A program made the position numbers and the translations under genes. Below the pieces are notes generated by a model, which was not told where the DNA came from, searched no databases, and worked only from the letters and a program-made list of their open reading frames with translations. Positions 51,830-60,312 of a stretch of DNA of 64,000 nt are shown here, piece by piece. The stretch comes from Rippkaea orientalis PCC 8801 (GTDB lineage Bacteria > Cyanobacteriota > Cyanobacteriia > Cyanobacteriales > Microcystaceae): contig NC_011726.1 in assembly GCF_000021805.1 (NCBI RefSeq), positions 682,001-746,000 of the forward strand. Reading direction: 5' to 3'. Within the stretch, counting starts at the first letter, position 1. Each line of letters begins with the position of its first letter.

Positions 51830-51850
51830 GGTAGTTTGTGTGAACTTTAG

Positions 51851-53209
<1,359 letters not shown>

Positions 53210-53237
53210 CCGTTAATTTAATTGAGAGGAAATACCG

Positions 53238-53564
53238 ATGTCTCTAACCATTGAATGTCAACAAAGACCCGAAGGCAGTAAACCCAACGCTTTACGCCGG
53301 GAGGGATACATTCCTGCCAATTTATATGGCCACGATGGGGCTAATTCCGTCGCTTTGATGGTGAATGCCAAAGAAGCCGTTACACTGCTCAAAAAAGCTG
53401 CTGCCAATGAAACCGTGATTGAAGTCAACATTCCCCATCTATCTTGGACAGGTAACGCCTTAATTAGAGAAATCCAAGCCCATCCTTGGAAAAAGAATCT
53501 TTTACATCTAAGTTTCTTCTATGTTGGCAACACTGAGGGTCTAACTGAAGATACTCAAGCTTAG
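53238..53564 (+). CDS. rplY: 50S ribosomal protein bL25
   Basis: 108 residues, a short bL25 without the CTC-type C-terminal domain beyond its first strands. The 5S-rRNA-binding core is recognisable by ALRREGYIPANLYG and LIREIQAHPWKKNLLHLSFF. It has a strong AGAGGAA site before the ATG (53227-53233). It binds 5S rRNA in the large subunit. It is likely co-transcribed with purA. Confidence 0.95.
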   Translation: MSLTIECQQRPEGSKPNALRREGYIPANLYGHDGANSVALMVNAKEAVTLLKKAAANETVIEVNIPHLSWTGNALIREIQAHPWKKNLLHLSFFYVGNTEGLTEDTQA

Positions 53565-53707
53565 TATAGCAATTCCCATAGTTATGAGGTACAAAATTAA
53601 TCGTTTTGAGGCAGGAGGCAGGTGCTAAGATTTGCGTGTACCTCATGAGACGGGGAAACGCTCTAGACTGTTAGCCAAAAATTAGCAAAGGCTTTCTTGA
53701 TAGTCTT

Positions 53708-53771
53708 CCCTGGGTGGGTTTCGTGGTCTAATAACCTTAAAAACCATCAATGTAAAAAAACCCGCCCCTAC
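53708..53771. repeat. 64-bp degenerate inverted-repeat element
   Basis: The right end AAACCCGCCCCTAC equals that of the 34222-34285 element. The left end (about 53708, CCCTGGGTGGGTTT) is its imperfect inverse. It is the most worn copy of the family. Confidence 0.4.
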
Positions 53772-53874
53772 TTTGTTCCTTTATCCCTAACCCTTTTCGC
53801 CACCATAGGCGACTAGCCTCCGTGAGGCAGTTGACCTATAATTATCCATAAATGAAATTGATGCTAAATTATCA

Positions 53875-54042
53875 ATGACTAACGACTATCAAGAAGCTTG
53901 TCAAAAAGCTGATGAAATGTCAAAAATAAAACTCCTAAAAAACATTGCTACAAACGTTGAAGATGAGATCAAAGAAACCTGCAAACAACGAGTTACTCAA
54001 GTAGAAATTCGCTTGAATCCTCAACTTAAAGAACAGGGGTGA
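53875..54042 (+). CDS. possible small helical protein of 55 residues
   Basis: An ATG-started frame of 55 codons ends with TGA at 54040-54042. The peptide begins MTNDYQEACQKADEM and is strongly helical and charged, with cysteines at 9 and 37 and a DEIKETCKQRV stretch. Codon use and composition are protein-like. No ribosome site is obvious, and it could be a relic of a longer gene. Function unknown. Confidence 0.4.
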   Translation: MTNDYQEACQKADEMSKIKLLKNIATNVEDEIKETCKQRVTQVEIRLNPQLKEQG

Positions 54043-54114
54043 TTATATTAAAATCAAGGATTGACTTGCTTACTCAGATGGTAATTTTTTAAAAAATTCA
54101 GTAGTTATCTAATC

Positions 54115-54864
54115 GTGACAAAAATTTCAGTTATTATACCAACATACAATTCTCAAGAAACGATTTCTAAGTCTCTGGAGTCAATAATTAATCAAGACTA
54201 TAGTGACTATGAAATTTGCATTGTCGATGGCAATTCCAATGATAATACAATTAAGATCATTCAGGAATACTGTAGACGTTTTGACTGTATCAAATTCCTC
54301 AGTGAAAAAGATCAAGGACCTTATGATGCTATGAATAAAGGTATTGATATCTCTGGGGGAGAATGGCTGTTTTTTTTAGGAAGTAGCGATCTCATTTATG
54401 ACAAGAATACCTTTCAAAAAGTTTTTACAGCACCTATTTCAGAGGACATTGGTTTGTTGTATGGTAATGTCATCTTCTTAGATGATATTGGTGGTGCTAA
54501 GGCTGGTCAAATTTATGATGGTGAATTTACTATCGAAAAACTGTTAGTAAAAAATATTTGTCATCAATCGATTTTTTACAGACGTTCTGTTTTCAAAAAA
54601 TTGGGGAAATATAATCTTAAATATCCTATTTGTGCTGACTGGGAAATGAATATGAGATTTTTTTCGAGTACAAAAGTATCCTATTTAGATTTAACAATTG
54701 CTTGTTTCAGTGGAGGCGGTTTAAGTTCTACAAGAAATATCCAAGATCCCATATACAATGACCTACAATTCTTGAAAATAAAATACTTTATGAATTACTT
54801 GATTTATCGCAAAATCTATCGTCTTGTTAACCGTTTATTTTTTAATAAAATCATGGCGAGATAG
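54115..54864 (+). CDS. GT2-family glycosyltransferase
   Basis: 249 residues from a GTG start at 54115. The GT-A fold begins ISVIIPTYNSQETISKSLESI. The nucleotide-binding DG motif is IVDGNSNDNT, the metal-binding region is GEWLFFLGSSDLIYD in place of a clear DXD, and ICADWEMNMRFFSS supplies the acidic catalytic region. It resembles colanic-acid/WcaA-like sugar transferases used for polysaccharide or glycan building. It is followed by a second GT2 gene 88 bp downstream, so both may work on the same glycan. Confidence 0.87.
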   Translation: MTKISVIIPTYNSQETISKSLESIINQDYSDYEICIVDGNSNDNTIKIIQEYCRRFDCIKFLSEKDQGPYDAMNKGIDISGGEWLFFLGSSDLIYDKNTFQKVFTAPISEDIGLLYGNVIFLDDIGGAKAGQIYDGEFTIEKLLVKNICHQSIFYRRSVFKKLGKYNLKYPICADWEMNMRFFSSTKVSYLDLTIACFSGGGLSSTRNIQDPIYNDLQFLKIKYFMNYLIYRKIYRLVNRLFFNKIMAR

Positions 54865-54952
54865 AGGTTTCTGTTTTATAATTTCGGAATACAGCACTTG
54901 GCAAAATAATCAAGTACACTCATACCTGCCTCTCTCAAGGGTTACAAGCATT

Positions 54953-55999
54953 ATGAAAGCCTCTCAAACTCCTAAAGTCTCAATAGTCTTACCCAGTCTG
55001 AACAATCGACAATACTTAGAAGAAAGATTTGAAACGATACTCAATCAAACTTTTACTGACTGGGAATTAGTCATTATTGATAACTATTCTGATGATGGTG
55101 CCTGGGAATTGATCAAAGAATTTGCTCAAAGAGATACTCGTTTTAGGATTTCTCAAGCTCCGAGAGAAGGAATATATATCAACTGGAATAATTGTATCCG
55201 TTTAGCTCGCGGGGAGTATATTTACATTGCCACAAATGATGATACAATGACCCCCGATTGTTTAGAAAAAATGGTCAAAGCATTAGAACAATATCCTGAC
55301 TGTGAAATCTGTCATGTAAAATGTAAGATTATTGATGGGAAGGGGAAAGAATTAAAAGGGTATTGGGAGAAATTACCCGCCTCACAATTTTACGGTGACT
55401 TAATGAATAAAAGTCATATTCGTTTCGCTCCTTATGATGGCATTCTTTATTGCGCTCTTAGTACAGTATACTTTGGTCCATTACAGTTGTTGATTCGCCG
55501 TTCAGTCTTCGACAAAGTGGGATTCTTTCCTTTAGAATGGGGATCAGAAGGAGATTTTGAATGGGGGATGCGAGCGGCTTTAGTTTGCAATACTATCCAC
55601 ATTCCAGAGACTCTAGTAGCTTGGCGTATTCATCCTCAACAATCAACTAATATTCAAGCTCATAAGACTTCGGCTCAGAAAATTCGATTTATAGAAATGG
55701 TGCAAGCAGCTTTACCGATTCTAGAAAAATATAATCCTGAATTTTACAAACGATTGCGTTTAGAAAAACTTCTCTTTATTTATAGAAGACAACAGTTAAG
55801 AGCAGCGATTAAAGAAGCCTGTCAATGGGATCAAAAGCTTAGATGTGTTTGGAATTTCTTGACCCTTAGTCCGACATTTTTAGCTGAGTTTCTCTATCGC
55901 AGAACTTTTTTTCCGAGAACTCAAAGTGATGACTTGACTTATATTCAAGAAGAACTAAAAATATTAGGGTTAGAACAATCTATAAAAATTCTTGACTAG
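54953..55999 (+). CDS. GT2-family glycosyltransferase
   Basis: 348 residues from the ATG at 54953; the frame opens earlier but overlaps the previous gene's 3' end without support. It has VSIVLPSLNNRQYLEERF, then VIIDNYSDDGAWELI, and the DXD-like metal site ATNDDTMTPDC. A catalytic acidic segment lies near WGSEGDFEWGMRAAL. A C-terminal extension of about 90 residues is helical and basic. It pairs with the GT2 gene upstream in a likely surface-glycan locus. No transmembrane segment is seen. Confidence 0.87.
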   Translation: MKASQTPKVSIVLPSLNNRQYLEERFETILNQTFTDWELVIIDNYSDDGAWELIKEFAQRDTRFRISQAPREGIYINWNNCIRLARGEYIYIATNDDTMTPDCLEKMVKALEQYPDCEICHVKCKIIDGKGKELKGYWEKLPASQFYGDLMNKSHIRFAPYDGILYCALSTVYFGPLQLLIRRSVFDKVGFFPLEWGSEGDFEWGMRAALVCNTIHIPETLVAWRIHPQQSTNIQAHKTSAQKIRFIEMVQAALPILEKYNPEFYKRLRLEKLLFIYRRQQLRAAIKEACQWDQKLRCVWNFLTLSPTFLAEFLYRRTFFPRTQSDDLTYIQEELKILGLEQSIKILD

Positions 56000-56129
56000 A
56001 GGTTGGGTCATCTTAACCCATAGTAGAGATAAGTTAAAATAGCTAGAGTTCAAGATCAAATCAAATCAATTTGACCTGATCATTAAATGCTTTAAAGCCT
56101 CGATAACTATTCACAGGAGACGGGTGATT

Positions 56130-56618
56130 ATGACTTGGCGCAAGTCTACCGATATCAAAGATCGTATTTTTGGCACATTAGTCTATTGCTTTGCTATTGT
56201 CGATACCATTGCCTTCAGTGGCTTTTTAGTGCAACAATTCCCAATTTTTGGGTTTTTATTACTTCCAGGCTTTCCAGTTGCGGTGCTTTACGGATTTTTA
56301 GGGGGATTTGGCAGTTTTATCGCCTTCATGGTTTTATTCTTGGGAGTTGTCCGTAACGACAGAATTAGCCACTTTATCCGCTATAACACCATGCAAGCCA
56401 TTCTGATTGGAATTTTATTATCCTTAATGGGATTAATTATGGAATGGGTTCTTATTCCCATCTTAGGAAATAGCGGATTACTCACAGAAACACTGTATAA
56501 CGTCGTTTTTTTAGCTGGTATAGCCGCGTCCTATTATTCTATGATTCAATCAGCTTTAGGACGCTATGCTGAAATTCCTACGATTTCTGAGGCAGCTTAC
56601 TCACAGGTTCCTTATTAG
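56130..56618 (+). CDS. Tic20/Ycf60-family membrane protein
   Basis: 162 residues from the ATG at 56130, with AGGAG at 56115-56119; a GTG six bases earlier is also possible. Four hydrophobic helices, at about 12-33, 45-66, 86-110 and 122-142, match the four-helix Tic20-like family. The FIRYNTMQAILIGILL segment is typical. Cyanobacterial Tic20 homologues resemble the plastid protein-import channel, but their own function is unclear. Its last 41 bases overlap the 3' end of the convergent FAH-family gene. Confidence 0.8.
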   Translation: MTWRKSTDIKDRIFGTLVYCFAIVDTIAFSGFLVQQFPIFGFLLLPGFPVAVLYGFLGGFGSFIAFMVLFLGVVRNDRISHFIRYNTMQAILIGILLSLMGLIMEWVLIPILGNSGLLTETLYNVVFLAGIAASYYSMIQSALGRYAEIPTISEAAYSQVPY

Positions 56619-57405
56619 ACTCTAGCGGATCAAAAACCGCCATGACGGGATTTTCTAAACTACCAATTCCCTCAATTTCCACCCGAACGGTATCCCCTAC
56701 TTCTAGGGGACTTACTCCCTCTGGAGTTCCCGTTAAAATGACATCCCCCGGCAGCAAAGTCATAATATGAGAAATATAAGACACGATCGCTTGAGGAGAA
56801 AACACCATATCTTGAATTAACGCCGATTGTCTAGGTTCCTCTTCATCGTTAATAAACGTTTGTATTTTAGACCCTGCACTCAATTCTCGAACAATCCAAG
56901 GGCCTAGGGGACAAAAACTATCAAATCCCTTAGCCCTTGTCCATTGGCTATCTTTCTTTTGCAAATCACGAGCAGTGACATCGTTAGCGATAGTATACCC
57001 CCAAATTTTCGTCCGCGCATCTTGAGGCGCACAATTTTTAGTCACTTCACCCATCACGAGGGCTAATTCTCCCTCATAATCTACCCGTTGGGACTGAACA
57101 GGATAATAAATCGGTTGAGTATCAGCCGTAACAGACGAAGGCGGTTTAAAAAATAATAATGGTTCCGAGGGAACTGTATTACCCAATTCCGCCGCATGGG
57201 CACGGTAATTCCTGCCCACTGCTATGATTTTAGAAGGAGAACAGGGGGCTAATAAATGATAGTCAACATCCTTAAGGATGATATCCGTAGGTTGTCCCCC
57301 TTGCCAAGGAGCATCATCAAGAACCACTACGGTTCGGTTAAGATTGAGCAATCCGTAATAAATCTGTCCTTGAATCGTTTTAACTCGAACATAGCGTTGC
57401 GCCAT
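56578..57405 (-). CDS. fumarylacetoacetate hydrolase-family protein
   Basis: 275 residues. The FAH C-terminal-domain fold is clear: KIIAVGRNYRAHAAELG, then FKPPSSV, the metal site VDYEGELALVMG (acidic ligands), GYTIANDVTARDLQ, and LPGDVILTGTPEGV at the end. Relatives cleave C-C bonds in 2-oxo acid compounds (for example oxaloacetate decarboxylase or acylpyruvase activity). The true substrate is not determinable here. It overlaps the convergent Tic20-like gene by 41 bases; transcription of the two could interfere. Confidence 0.88.
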   Translation of the reverse strand: MAQRYVRVKTIQGQIYYGLLNLNRTVVVLDDAPWQGGQPTDIILKDVDYHLLAPCSPSKIIAVGRNYRAHAAELGNTVPSEPLLFFKPPSSVTADTQPIYYPVQSQRVDYEGELALVMGEVTKNCAPQDARTKIWGYTIANDVTARDLQKKDSQWTRAKGFDSFCPLGPWIVRELSAGSKIQTFINDEEEPRQSALIQDMVFSPQAIVSYISHIMTLLPGDVILTGTPEGVSPLEVGDTVRVEIEGIGSLENPVMAVFDPLESNKEPVSKLPQKS

Positions 57406-57613
57406 AACCGTGAATCAGCAATTATGATGGGAATGAACCAAAGACTTTAACCGCTAGACTAGCGTTTATTGTCTTAGTCGTAGTATGATTTTATCTGAAT
57501 CTGTAAGAAGACTTCCCTTGCTTCTTTGTTTCCCAAGTCATCAGCTACTTTGTACAAGTTTAGCGGAAGATTGGGAATAAGGAAGCCTTTTTGTCCACAA
57601 GGTGATTAATTCC

Positions 57614-57988
57614 ATGAATGAAAGTTACGAGATGATTTACATCCTGCGTCCCAGTTTATCAGAGGAGCAGGTTAACCAAGAAGTTAACAAATATCGAGAT
57701 TTTCTGAACGAGTATAACGTCAAAGATCTCCAAGTCAAAATTTGGGGTAAACGGCGGCTTGCTTACCCCATTAAACGATTTATTGATGGAATCTACGTTC
57801 AGATGAATTATCAAGGGGAGGGCAACCAAGTGGCTCCCCTAGAAAGAGCAATGCGCTTAAGTGAAGAAGTGATTCGCTATATGACGCTAAAAGTCGAAAC
57901 AGCCGTTTCAGAGACTCCTGCCTCAGTACCCGAGGTTCTGGTTCCTGAACCCGTCGAAGAACCGACTCCTGTTGCAGCAGAAGCATAA
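57614..57988 (+). CDS. rpsF: 30S ribosomal protein bS6
   Basis: 124 residues from the ATG at 57614; a GTG 12 bases earlier is in frame. The bS6 core is shown by [16 protein letters not shown], then [21 protein letters not shown] and [16 protein letters not shown] Pro/Glu/Val-rich tail of about 30 residues follows, typical of cyanobacterial S6. It binds S18 and 16S rRNA in the small subunit platform. No rpsR or ssb gene follows, unlike in many other bacteria. Confidence 0.95.
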   Translation: MNESYEMIYILRPSLSEEQVNQEVNKYRDFLNEYNVKDLQVKIWGKRRLAYPIKRFIDGIYVQMNYQGEGNQVAPLERAMRLSEEVIRYMTLKVETAVSETPASVPEVLVPEPVEEPTPVAAEA

Positions 57989-58244
57989 CTTAGAAGTCAC
58001 AAATCAGAAGTCAGAAGTCAGAAGGTAAAAATTCTGCTTCGACTTCCCCACCCTCTAAAAAGGTGACTCTTTTAAAAATTTGTGTTAGACTTAACATATC
58101 TATAAAATTAATTGATCAATTAGGATCGTTTTGATTGTCATCCTTGAGACTGAAACAAGTACCTAATTTTACATTGATCAGTCCGACGAAAGTTTGGCAA
58201 GCTAATCAGAAACCGTCAACCATATCAGAGGAGCCGCCTGTCTG
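57989..58244. other. intergenic region with simple repeats
   Basis: About 255 bp. It begins with the direct repeat AGAAGTCAGAAGTC text (57991-58023), common between cyanobacterial genes. No other structure was recognised. It presumably carries the promoter of the small gene at 58245 and aroQ. Confidence 0.4.
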
Positions 58245-58382
58245 ATGGACTACTTGGAAAAAGTTCTGGAAAAGCTCAAAGAGTGGGCACAAAAGCTAAT
58301 CGAGACACTACTCGGTCCGCAAGCTGAACCTGAACCTGAGTTGATTCCAATACCTGTCAATGATTCTCACCGTCGTCGATAG
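58245..58382 (+). CDS. 45-residue conserved-looking microprotein upstream of aroQ
   Basis: The ATG at 58245 follows AGAGGAG (58226-58232). The protein begins MDYLEKVLEKLKEWAQKL, an ideal amphipathic helix, then an LLGPQAEPEPELIPIPV linker and an arginine-rich end (SHRRR). Its composition and strong ribosome site argue for a real gene. The aroQ GTG starts 16 bp after its stop, so the two are probably one transcript. I recall similar short proteins in other cyanobacteria but cannot name a family. Confidence 0.6.
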   Translation: MDYLEKVLEKLKEWAQKLIETLLGPQAEPEPELIPIPVNDSHRRR

Positions 58383-58398
58383 GGTTAGTAAAGCTTAA

Positions 58399-58860
58399 GT
58401 GTCTTCTGAAACATCTCTAAGCATCTTAGTTCTCCACGGACCCAACTTAAACCTCTTGGGAATGCGAGAACCCTTAATCTATGGCTCTGTTAGCTTAAAC
58501 GATATTAATGAGCTACTGCTAGAAGCGGGAAAAATTTTGGGGGTTAAAGTCTCAAGTTTTCAGTCTAACCATGAAGGGGCATTGATAGATGCAATTCATC
58601 ATGCCTTGGGAAAACACCAGGGAATTTTGATTAATGCGGGAGCCTATACCCACACTAGCATTGCTATTCGGGATGCCCTATCGGCGGTCAAAGTTCCCAC
58701 CGTCGAAGTCCATCTAAGCAATATCTATCAGCGCGAGAGTTTTCGTCATCACTCCTATATTGCCCCCATTGCGATCGGGCAAATTAGTGGGTTTGGTGCC
58801 CAAAGTTATCGCTTAGGATTACACGCGTTAGTTGATTATCTCACGAAAGCTCCTGATTAA
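58399..58860 (+). CDS. aroQ: type II 3-dehydroquinate dehydratase
   Basis: 153 residues from a GTG at 58399. Signature residues are present: [16 protein letters not shown] at the N-terminus with the catalytic Tyr in [25 protein letters not shown], and the His in [12 protein letters not shown]. It converts 3-dehydroquinate to 3-dehydroshikimate in the shikimate pathway. It is likely co-transcribed with the microprotein at 58245. It ends 5 bp before the convergent ABC ATPase gene. Confidence 0.96.
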   Translation: MSSETSLSILVLHGPNLNLLGMREPLIYGSVSLNDINELLLEAGKILGVKVSSFQSNHEGALIDAIHHALGKHQGILINAGAYTHTSIAIRDALSAVKVPTVEVHLSNIYQRESFRHHSYIAPIAIGQISGFGAQSYRLGLHALVDYLTKAPD

Positions 58861-58865
58861 AGTCT

Positions 58866-59603
58866 CTAATGTTGATCACCTGACCCGTGATAGGCAGCCC
58901 CTAAATACAATTGACCCACTTTGGGATCATTTAACAGATCCTCTCCTGTGCCTTCAAAGCGATCGCGGCCACTTTCTAAAACATAGCCCCGATCAGCCAT
59001 CATTAGGGCTTTTTTAGCATTTTGTTCCACTAGAACGATCGCTTTCCCACTTTGATTGATAGCTTTAATCTGGTCAAAAACAGTATTGACTAAAATAGGA
59101 GAAAGAGCGGCTGAGGGTTCATCTAAAAGTAATAAATCGGGATCTAGCATCAAAGCACGACCCATGGCTAACATTTGGCGTTCTCCCCCTGATAAGGTTC
59201 CGGCTTTTTGACGACGGCGTTCTCCCAAGCGAGGAAACATGGTATAAATACGATCTTTGTCCTGTTTTAGCGATCCATTGCGGATAAATGCCCCCATTTC
59301 TAGGTTTTCTTCGATGGTTAAGGAGGCGAAAACATTGGCGATTTGGGGAACATAACACATTCCTTGGCGGACAATTTGATCAGATTTTAATCCAGCGATA
59401 TTCTTGCCTTTAAAGACAATTTTACCTTGATTGGGGGTTAAAAGTCCAAAAATGGTTTTAGCTAAAGTGGATTTTCCTGCACCATTGGGTCCAATAACCG
59501 CTACTAATTCCCCTGGAGCAATCCGAAAATTAATTCCTTGGAGTATATTTAAGTCTTGAAGGTATCCTGCATAAACATTGTTAACTTCTAACAGATTTTC
59601 CAT
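58866..59603 (-). CDS. ABC transporter ATPase, branched-chain/neutral amino acid type (LivF/NatE)
   Basis: 245 residues. Walker A is GPNGAGKST (38-46), the signature is TLSGGERQMLAMGRAL, Walker B is LLLLDEPSAAL, and the H-loop lies in VLVEQN. The start LLEVNNVYAGYLQDLNILQGI is typical of LivF. In cyanobacteria the N-I neutral amino acid permease subunits NatA-E are scattered around the genome, so an isolated gene fits NatE. A 38-base pyrimidine tract lies just upstream of its start region on the plus strand. Confidence 0.88.
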   Translation of the reverse strand: MENLLEVNNVYAGYLQDLNILQGINFRIAPGELVAVIGPNGAGKSTLAKTIFGLLTPNQGKIVFKGKNIAGLKSDQIVRQGMCYVPQIANVFASLTIEENLEMGAFIRNGSLKQDKDRIYTMFPRLGERRRQKAGTLSGGERQMLAMGRALMLDPDLLLLDEPSAALSPILVNTVFDQIKAINQSGKAIVLVEQNAKKALMMADRGYVLESGRDRFEGTGEDLLNDPKVGQLYLGAAYHGSGDQH

Positions 59604-59631
59604 ACTTAATCATAATAATAAACGCTAAAAA

Positions 59632-59669
59632 TTTTCTCCCCCTCCCCCCCTCTCCCCCTCTCCTCCTCT
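59632..59669. repeat. uninterrupted 38-base polypyrimidine tract
   Basis: Every base of the plus strand here is C or T, with C runs of seven and five. It reads as a G/A-rich tract on the sense strand of both flanking minus-strand genes, between the ferredoxin and ABC ATPase genes. It could slip in length or form a triplex or G-quadruplex. Confidence 0.8.
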
Positions 59670-59895
59670 ACTGGGGTGTTTTTTGCAAGTCAGGACGTTC
59701 TTCGGGTATGATAGCTCCTTCGACGGGACAAACGTTCAGACAAATGCCGCAGTCAATACAGGTATTAAAATCAATCCAGTACCAATCAGTCCCTTTGCTA
59801 TTTTTACCAGGACCTTCATGAATGCAAGCGACGGGACAAGCATCTACGCAGTCGGCGACTCCTTCGCAGGTTTCGGTGACAATGGTGTGTGGCAA
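59668..59895 (-). CDS. two-cluster bacterial-type ferredoxin
   Basis: 75 residues. The C-terminal cluster is canonical: [15 protein letters not shown], ligands C-x2-C-x2-C-x3-C. The N-terminal group is C-x5-C-x3-C-x3-C ([20 protein letters not shown]), a spacing found in 7Fe ([3Fe-4S][4Fe-4S]) and some 8Fe ferredoxins. It is probably a soluble electron carrier, cytoplasmic. Whether the first cluster has three or four irons cannot be told. A polypyrimidine tract lies across its 3' end. Confidence 0.9.
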   Translation of the reverse strand: MPHTIVTETCEGVADCVDACPVACIHEGPGKNSKGTDWYWIDFNTCIDCGICLNVCPVEGAIIPEERPDLQKTPQ

Positions 59896-60010
59896 AGTGT
59901 TTCCTCTCAGGTTTGATTGTTAAGTTTTATAATTTCTTTATTGTTACAAATTTTGGGACTTAGTTTCAACCTGATATTAATCCTATTTTAATTAAATAAA
60001 ATAAAAGCAG

Positions 60011-60032
60011 TCCCCTAGAGGCAACTAGGGGA
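60011..60032. promoter_or_regulatory. hairpin in the leader of the small coiled-coil gene
   Basis: TCCCCTAG (60011-60018) pairs with CTAGGGGA (60025-60032) around AGGCAA. It ends 33 bp before the ATG at 60066. It could be an operator or mRNA leader structure. Confidence 0.4.
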
Positions 60033-60065
60033 AATCTTGAAAGATAACTAATAGGAGTTTAACTC

Positions 60066-60293
60066 ATGTCAGACTTTGATTTTCACAGAAGGTTATCAGC
60101 CGTAGAACGAGACATCAAGAAACTCAAGGATGGTTATCAGGAATTAGATGATGTGGTAGATCCTAAAGGTTGGATAGGAGAAGCCTTTGAGTTACTTGAT
60201 AAGGACATCGATGAGGTTAAGCAAGAGATTAAAGAAGTCAATGGGAAAATTGACATCATTCTTAAGCACATAACGGGAATGGACAAAATGTGA
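60066..60293 (+). CDS. small coiled-coil protein
   Basis: 75 residues. It has a helical heptad pattern: FHRRLSAVERDIKKLKDGYQ, then LDKDIDEVKQEIKEVNGKIDIILKHI. AGGAG (60053-60057) precedes the ATG. The protein is acidic and has no cysteine. It probably oligomerises or interacts with another coiled coil. It is convergent with the S9 peptidase gene (gap 19 bp). No family was recognised. Confidence 0.68.
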   Translation: MSDFDFHRRLSAVERDIKKLKDGYQELDDVVDPKGWIGEAFELLDKDIDEVKQEIKEVNGKIDIILKHITGMDKM

Positions 60294-60312
60294 ACCATTT
60301 TTAGCCATTCAA

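Larger units (their letters stand above)
53565..54114. other. intergenic region with a repeat element and a small ORF
   Basis: About 550 bp. It contains the 64-bp element at 53708-53771 and the small ORF at 53875-54042. The stretch at 53805-53835 looks hairpin-rich (GCCACCATAGGCGACTAGCC) but no RNA family was recognised. Confidence 0.45.
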
